A stretch of 9,505 nucleotides of DNA from an uncultured bacterium (GTDB taxonomy: Bacteria > Desulfobacterota > Desulfobulbia > Desulfobulbales > Desulfobulbaceae). The translations under genes and the position numbers were made by a program. The stretch spans positions 1-9,505 of the forward strand of contig CAITZN010000455.1 of NCBI GenBank assembly GCA_903896915.1, written 5' to 3'. Below are positions 6,071 through 9,505 of this stretch, one piece after another. Positions within the stretch are counted from its first letter, which is position 1. Each line of letters opens with the position of its first letter. The notes beneath the pieces are model-generated. The model was not told the DNA's origin. It searched no databases and was given only the letters and a program-made list of their open reading frames with translations.

Positions 6071-7495
6071 TTGCCTAACCTATCTTGGTTCATCGCCGCC
6101 TGCAAGCGCAGCGTAATCCCGGCCCCCGCAGACAATGCAAACACTCGTCAAGGGGCTCATCACTGCCGGAATCAGGCCGTAGCGATGGTCATAATGCTGG
6201 GCTTTCTCTTGCATACGACTGGTCTCGCCTGGGCTGAAGACACCCCCCTCAACGGTGCTGCCCCGCGGCCCTTTTATGTGGTCGCCCATAATACGAACAC
6301 ACTGGAGGAAGCAGAACTGGCCCTGAAACATGGAGCCAACGCCCTCGAACCTGATCTCCTGGTCCTGCCCTCCGGCTCTCACCTGGCTGAGGAACCGTTT
6401 ACCCCAAACCCATCCGGAATTGTGGTGTATCACGATCACTACCTGACCACGCCCCGTGTTCCCCTGACTCTCGATCAATACCTCGACGGGATGCACCAGC
6501 TGGCTATCACTTATCCGAATCTCGCCTTGATCGTCTTTGACATCAAATCTTCCACCGCACTGGCGGAAAACGGCCCGAAGATCCTAGATTCCGTCCGTAA
6601 CCATCTCAATTTCGATGGCATAAATGTGAATGTCATTCTCAGCGTCGCAGAACGCTCAGACGGCGCAATCTTCGACAACATTCTCGACCAACTCGGGCCG
6701 CGCGAAGGTGTTATGATCGATGAGGAGAACGACGCGACTGTCACCAACCAGTTTTTCTTCAATCGTGGTTACTTCGGCAACATCGGCTATGGCGACGGCA
6801 GCGTCGGGCCCGGACTCCATCTGCCGCGAGCCATCGACCTTGCCGCCTTCAACCGTGCCACCACAGGATTCCCAAAAGTGGTCACGTACGTCTACGTCCT
6901 GAACTCCCAGAAATCAGAGCATTCGTTCATCAACAGAGGAGTCGACGGTATCATTCCCGACGCCTTCTTTCTCGATCCGAGAAGTCGTAATTTCGATCCA
7001 TCCTTCATCGATGACCTGCTGGTGGTCGTGAGTCAACATGCGGAAATTCGTCTCGCGACCCGGGAGGACAATCCGTTCCAACCGGCGAATGAGGCCTACG
7101 GGCTTGAGATCGTGACGAGCGACGTATATGCCGCCGGGACGGACGGCGACTTGACCTTCAGCCTGAACGGTAGCCGGGGGCAAGCGACGATCACGGTGAA
7201 TACGGGTGAGATTCATCTGGGTTACTACAGCGGCCGGATGGAGCAGGGCAATACCGACTATGTGACCATTCCGAGCGCCGACCTGGGGCAGCTCTCTTCG
7301 ATCACCATCCGCAACGAGGGCTGGCTCGGCGACGGCTGGCACCTGGCATCTATCCGGGTCAGCAGCGCCCGCTACTTAGGGGCGAACACCAATCACAATG
7401 CCGAGTATATCTCGACTTTCAATGATTGGATCAAGGACGGAGACACCAAGACGCTTACACTGGACATGACGCTTAAGGTACAGCACCCGGAATAG
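6071..7495 (+). CDS. exported sphingomyelinase D-like phospholipase D with C-terminal PLAT domain
   Basis: Predicted secreted enzyme of 474 residues from the TTG at 6071. A long N-region leads into a hydrophobic signal core (about 38-55) with likely cleavage at AWA|ED. Residues about 65-320 resemble the GDPD-like TIM barrel of sphingomyelinase D: RPFYVVAH (His73, first catalytic His), ALEPDL (Glu93 and Asp95, Mg2+ ligands), VYHDH (His121, second catalytic His), VFDIKSS (Asp157, third Mg2+ ligand) and NRGVDGIIPD near the barrel end. Residues 329-336 read ATREDNPF, nearly the SMD-tail motif ATxxDNPW. About 344-468 looks like a PLAT/LH2 beta-sandwich (YGLEIVTSDVYAAGTDGDL at its start, then SSITIRNEG and GWHLASIRV). 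The family cleaves sphingomyelin or lysophospholipid headgroups, often forming cyclic phosphates; PLAT domains bind membranes or lipoproteins. The true substrate is unknown: the aromatic equivalent to toxin Trp230 appears to be Tyr here. It is a single gene with its own upstream region. Confidence 0.8.
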   Translation: MPNLSWFIAACKRSVIPAPADNANTRQGAHHCRNQAVAMVIMLGFLLHTTGLAWAEDTPLNGAAPRPFYVVAHNTNTLEEAELALKHGANALEPDLLVLPSGSHLAEEPFTPNPSGIVVYHDHYLTTPRVPLTLDQYLDGMHQLAITYPNLALIVFDIKSSTALAENGPKILDSVRNHLNFDGINVNVILSVAERSDGAIFDNILDQLGPREGVMIDEENDATVTNQFFFNRGYFGNIGYGDGSVGPGLHLPRAIDLAAFNRATTGFPKVVTYVYVLNSQKSEHSFINRGVDGIIPDAFFLDPRSRNFDPSFIDDLLVVVSQHAEIRLATREDNPFQPANEAYGLEIVTSDVYAAGTDGDLTFSLNGSRGQATITVNTGEIHLGYYSGRMEQGNTDYVTIPSADLGQLSSITIRNEGWLGDGWHLASIRVSSARYLGANTNHNAEYISTFNDWIKDGDTKTLTLDMTLKVQHPE

Positions 7496-7713
7496 CTTTT
7501 GCCTGCGGTGCTCTTTCAAAACCAATCAGGGCAGGGTGAAATTGGCATGGAGTTATGCTAAGAAGACGAAGTTTCCTGGTACACAGATCGATTTATTGCT
7601 TATAGTTGTCGGCCATTGCCTGACAGCCCGAGCAAACAACAGACGCGCTTGGCATAAAGGGTTGCACAAGCGACAAGTAATAAGATGCAACTTCAAGGGT
7701 TAAGACAACCAAG

Positions 7714-7726
7714 AACCAAGTTGGTT
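7714..7726. repeat. 13-base palindrome, operator-like
   Basis: AACCAA and TTGGTT flank a single central G. Flanking bases extend the symmetry if one bulged base is allowed (CCAAG before, TGG after). It lies about 87 bases before the start of the 171-residue exported protein, a usual place for a regulator binding site. The binding factor is unknown. Confidence 0.35.
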
Positions 7727-7750
7727 TGGAATAAATTAGAAGTTCATAGA

Positions 7751-7782
7751 AACCGATACAGCTTTTTGAGGCGGTATCGGTT
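7751..7782 (+). promoter_or_regulatory. leader stem-loop before the 171-residue exported protein
   Basis: Perfect 9-base arms AACCGATAC (7751-7759) and GTATCGGTT (7774-7782) enclose a 14-base loop. The sequence TCTGTTTAAAAAAAAC follows, then the ribosome binding site at 7803-7808. With so few T residues after it, this is a poor intrinsic terminator; a leader-RNA hairpin or a regulator site fits better. No known riboswitch class is recognised. Confidence 0.45.
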
Positions 7783-7802
7783 CTGTTTAAAAAAAACAAA
7801 AA

Positions 7803-7808
7803 GAGGAG
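7803..7808 (+). promoter_or_regulatory. strong ribosome binding site
   Basis: GAGGAG lies 4 bases before the ATG at 7813, a strong though close-set site that fixes the start of the small exported protein. Confidence 0.6.
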
Positions 7809-7812
7809 TGCT

Positions 7813-8328
7813 ATGCTGAAACCAATGCTGATTACCCTGCTGTCACTTACGCTGATCTGTTCTCTTTCTTTTGCAGCGGATTTCGCACCACCGGCCGGTT
7901 GGGGTCAGCCGGCCGCCCTGCCGACGGCAAACGGCCTAGGGCAGGTCTCTTTTAAACACGGCGGGACAGACTTTACCCTGCCCCTCAACCACATCTCGAT
8001 TGACACCTCAATGCCTGATATGTTCCTCGTATCGCTTAAGTATATCGATGCCAAGCAGGAGAACAAACTGGAGCTAACGTTTACCTCTATGCCCAAACTC
8101 GGCAAGGACGACCCTCGCCTTATCTCAGGCTTTGTGGTCAAGACCAAAGCTCACGGCGTATCCAAGGTGTCAGCAAACAAAACGAAGTGTGATTTCTCCG
8201 TTGTCAATGTTACGGCACAGGCGGTGTCGGGCGCACTCTCCTGCAAAGCCATGACGGACATGAGCGCCGAACAGACCGCGCCTGACGTCACCGACATTAC
8301 GTTTGACGGCAATCTCAAAACACAATAA
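7813..8328 (+). CDS. small exported protein of unknown function
   Basis: I do not recognise the family. The 171-residue product has a clear signal peptide: Lys3, a Leu-rich core at about 5-18, and SFA|AD as the likely cleavage site after residue 21. The Cys at 16 is not in a convincing lipobox, so a soluble periplasmic or secreted protein is likelier than a lipoprotein. The mature part is about 150 residues and looks beta-rich, with alternating polar and hydrophobic residues and runs such as FTLPLNHISI, LELTFTSM and VTDITFDG. Two cysteines (126 and 144) could form a disulfide. The start is secure thanks to GAGGAG just ahead. It follows a 317-base gap and precedes the cytochrome gene by 182 bases, so it may be a single-gene unit. 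Confidence 0.75.
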   Translation: MLKPMLITLLSLTLICSLSFAADFAPPAGWGQPAALPTANGLGQVSFKHGGTDFTLPLNHISIDTSMPDMFLVSLKYIDAKQENKLELTFTSMPKLGKDDPRLISGFVVKTKAHGVSKVSANKTKCDFSVVNVTAQAVSGALSCKAMTDMSAEQTAPDVTDITFDGNLKTQ

Positions 8329-8433
8329 CAGAAGCTGGTAGTTGAACAGATCGTCGAAAATGCGAATTCATGTGCAGCAAGGGCATTTCACTCAACAATC
8401 AATATTGTTAAATATCTCTGAACAGTTAACTCT

Positions 8434-8467
8434 ACAGCAATGGAAAGTGCTGGCTGTTTTAATTTTT
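8434..8467 (+). terminator. possible weak intrinsic terminator
   Basis: Short arms CAGCA (8435-8439) and TGCTG (8448-8452), or alternatively ACAGC and GCTGT (8434-8438 with 8453-8457), precede a T-rich run TTTTAATTTTT. The stem is only 5 base pairs, so this is tentative. A second AT-rich inverted repeat AACAAT-caat-ATTGTT lies just upstream, near 8393-8408. If functional, it would separate the exported protein gene from the cytochrome gene. Confidence 0.25.
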
Positions 8468-8510
8468 CGCGTAAGCAATAATCACATATTCCTGGGAGGG
8501 TGAAGAACAA

Positions 8511-9053
8511 ATGTTCAATAAAATCATTCCATACGCCTTGTCTCTACTATTGCCCCTTGTTTTTGGTGTTACCCATGCGGATGATTCCCTGTTCAGCGCC
8601 AAGCTCTACGCTAAATTTCAGGCTAAATCATGTACTAATTGCCACGATTTTTATGAGAAAGCAAAAAATGGCCTTTCCATAACTACCCATGCCAGTCGTC
8701 TCGACGTGAATAACTGTACCTCCTGCCATACCCCGGACGTAACCGGGCTTGAGCACAGCTCAGAGTGGTTCGCTCAACCAGGGCTTTACACCTCGGGTAT
8801 GGACGCCAAGGCGACCTGTGAGAAAACCAAGGAAACGTTACATGCCGAATTCAAAAGCAAAGCTTTGCTCGCTAGACAAATAGAAACGCATCTTCTCTCC
8901 GACGTGCGAGTACTTTGGGGCATAGAAGGTGCCACTCCGAAGAGCGGCAACCTGCCCTTTAAAAAGAAGGAAGCAGATATGGTCAAGGGCGGCATGGATG
9001 AATGGAAAGAGCAAGTTGCAGCCTGGATAAACGGCGGCATGAAATGCGAATGA
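8511..9053 (+). CDS. exported diheme cytochrome c-like protein
   Basis: Periplasmic electron-carrier candidate of 180 residues. A signal peptide (Lys4, hydrophobic core about 5-20, cleavage near THA|DD after residue 23) is followed by two c-type heme sites, CTNCH at 41-45 and CTSCH at 69-73. Histidines at 60 and 82 are candidate distal heme ligands. The remaining 100 residues are largely helical and charged, with no third CxxCH, ending GGMKCE. Cys103 and Cys179 are outside heme motifs and could pair. GGGAGG at 8494-8499 lies 11 bases before the ATG and supports the start. The partner redox enzyme is not in the window: neighbours are an unknown exported protein upstream and a convergent Cu+-ATPase downstream. 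I cannot assign it to a named cytochrome family; a short multiheme electron shuttle or a heme sensor domain are both possible. Confidence 0.8.
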   Translation: MFNKIIPYALSLLLPLVFGVTHADDSLFSAKLYAKFQAKSCTNCHDFYEKAKNGLSITTHASRLDVNNCTSCHTPDVTGLEHSSEWFAQPGLYTSGMDAKATCEKTKETLHAEFKSKALLARQIETHLLSDVRVLWGIEGATPKSGNLPFKKKEADMVKGGMDEWKEQVAAWINGGMKCE

Positions 9054-9059
9054 GAGTGG

Positions 9060-9090
9060 AACACTGAGACTGCTGTGTTTATTGTTCTTG
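9060..9090 (+). terminator. possible weak terminator after the cytochrome gene
   Basis: AACAC (9060-9064) and GTGTT (9075-9079) can pair around a 10-base loop and are followed by a T-rich stretch (TATTGTTCTTGTT). The 5-base stem is short and AT-containing, so this is weak evidence. It lies between convergent genes, where a terminator is expected. Confidence 0.25.
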
Positions 9091-9157
9091 TTACGGAAGC
9101 GTTAAGACGATCCACTGCGCCTGACCGGCCCCCTTCTGTGACAGTCCCCGCTCGATC

Positions 9158-9505
9158 TCACCGCAGCCGGAAATAGCGTAGACGATTGGCATTGGTGACC
9201 ACAGTCACCGAGGAGAGCGCCATGGCAGCGCTGGCGAACATGGGTTCCAGCAGCCAACCCGTGAAAGGATAGAGCAAACCCGCAGCCAACGGAATGCCGA
9301 TGATATTATAGATAAAGGCGCCAAACAGATTCTGCTTGATATTGCGGATAGTGGCGGTGGAAATGGCGATGGCGGTGGCGACCAGCAGGAGAGAATCACC
9401 GGTCAGGGTGATATCGGCATTTTCGATAGCCACATCGGTACCGCTGCCCAGCGCAAAGCCGGTATCCGCCTGGGCCAAGGCGGGAGCATCATTGACTCCG
9501 TCGCC
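9158..9505 (-). CDS. copA: copper-translocating P-type ATPase, C-terminal end (partial)
   Basis: The gene enters from the right edge on the minus strand, and 115 codons plus the stop are present. The visible part starts with [10 protein letters not shown], the hinge motif that closes the P-domain of P-type ATPases, then [15 protein letters not shown]. Two final membrane helices follow: the first carries [13 protein letters not shown] with the Tyr-Asn pair, and the second carries MALSS followed by VVTNANRLR. Tyr-Asn and Met-x-x-Ser-Ser are the last-helix signatures of Cu+-exporting P1B-1 ATPases, which push monovalent copper out of the cytoplasm using ATP. The protein ends shortly after this helix, as is usual. 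The actuator domain, CPC metal site, DKTG phosphorylation site and N-terminal metal-binding domains lie outside the window. It is convergent with the cytochrome gene. Confidence 0.9.
   Translation of the reverse strand, partial: GDGVNDAPALAQADTGFALGSGTDVAIENADITLTGDSLLLVATAIAISTATIRNIKQNLFGAFIYNIIGIPLAAGLLYPFTGWLLEPMFASAAMALSSVTVVTNANRLRYFRLR

Larger units (their letters stand above)
7496..7812. promoter_or_regulatory. AT-rich intergenic region with palindromes
   Basis: No supported gene lies in these 317 bases. They hold a separated inverted repeat GTTGCA/TGCAAC around 7662-7691, a compact palindrome AACCAA-g-TTGGTT at 7714-7726 and a stem-loop at 7751-7782 just before the next ribosome binding site. 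They probably contain the promoter of the 7813 gene, but I could not assign -35 and -10 boxes with confidence. A minus-strand open frame at 7593-7799 with a TTG start has no ribosome binding site and is left out. Confidence 0.4.

Noticed and set aside
6080..6496. Minus-strand open frame of 138 codons opposite the phospholipase-like gene
   Set aside because: The plus strand carries the catalytic motifs; the antisense product has no family features.
6914..7342. Minus-strand open frame of 142 codons opposite the PLAT domain
   Set aside because: The sense strand reads as a coherent PLAT domain, so this is a shadow frame.
7593..7799. Minus-strand open frame of 68 codons with a hydrophobic stretch and a CSGC motif
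   Set aside because: It begins at a TTG with no ribosome binding site, runs through the stem-loop and palindrome of the next gene's leader, and resembles no family.
7496..7812. Cyclic-di-GMP (GEMM) riboswitch upstream of an exported protein
   Set aside because: The conserved GEMM sequence blocks and tetraloop arrangement are not present.

Overview
The window reads as bacterial chromosome from a Gram-negative (diderm) organism. It holds a LetA/LetB-type envelope lipid-transport pair, a periplasmic c-type cytochrome with two CxxCH sites, several exported proteins and the end of a Cu+-type P-type ATPase. Codon use is moderately GC-rich with AT-rich gaps. This mix suits a Desulfobacterota-like (deltaproteobacterial) host, but that assignment is an inference and no rRNA or other marker is present. 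I found no tRNA, rRNA, CRISPR array or intact insertion sequence.

Layout: (1) Bases 1-97 may hold the last codons of an upstream gene. (2) 295-4725, plus strand, is a compact cluster: letA (integral membrane, two zinc-ribbon/PqiA halves), letB (one N-terminal anchor and seven MCE domains, start overlapping letA by 23 bases), and 44 bases later a small HNH protein closely resembling YajD. (3) 4851-5702, minus strand, is an unrecognised multi-spanning membrane protein, convergent with yajD. (4) 5703-6070 is a 368-base divergent control region with repeats and hairpins. (5) 6071-7495, plus, encodes an exported protein that I read as a sphingomyelinase D-like phospholipase D (GDPD/PI-PLC-type barrel) ending in the SMD-tail motif and carrying a C-terminal PLAT domain. 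(6) 7496-7812 is a 317-base gap with palindromes and a hairpin next to the following ribosome binding site. (7) 7813-8328, plus, is a small exported protein of unknown function. (8) 8511-9053, plus, is an exported diheme cytochrome c-like protein. (9) 9158-9505, minus, is the C-terminal end of a CopA-like ATPase that runs off the window.

How the genes work together: LetA and LetB should form an inner-membrane-to-outer-membrane lipid conduit, with LetB as a stacked tube of MCE rings across the periplasm. The phospholipase D-like protein is secreted and predicted to act on phospholipid or sphingolipid headgroups, and its PLAT domain would hold it at membranes. It sits in its own transcription unit, so a link to LetAB is only thematic. 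The two small exported genes and the cytochrome lie in the same direction but are separated by gaps, so shared transcription is not established. The most unusual item is the SMase D-like/PLAT fusion.
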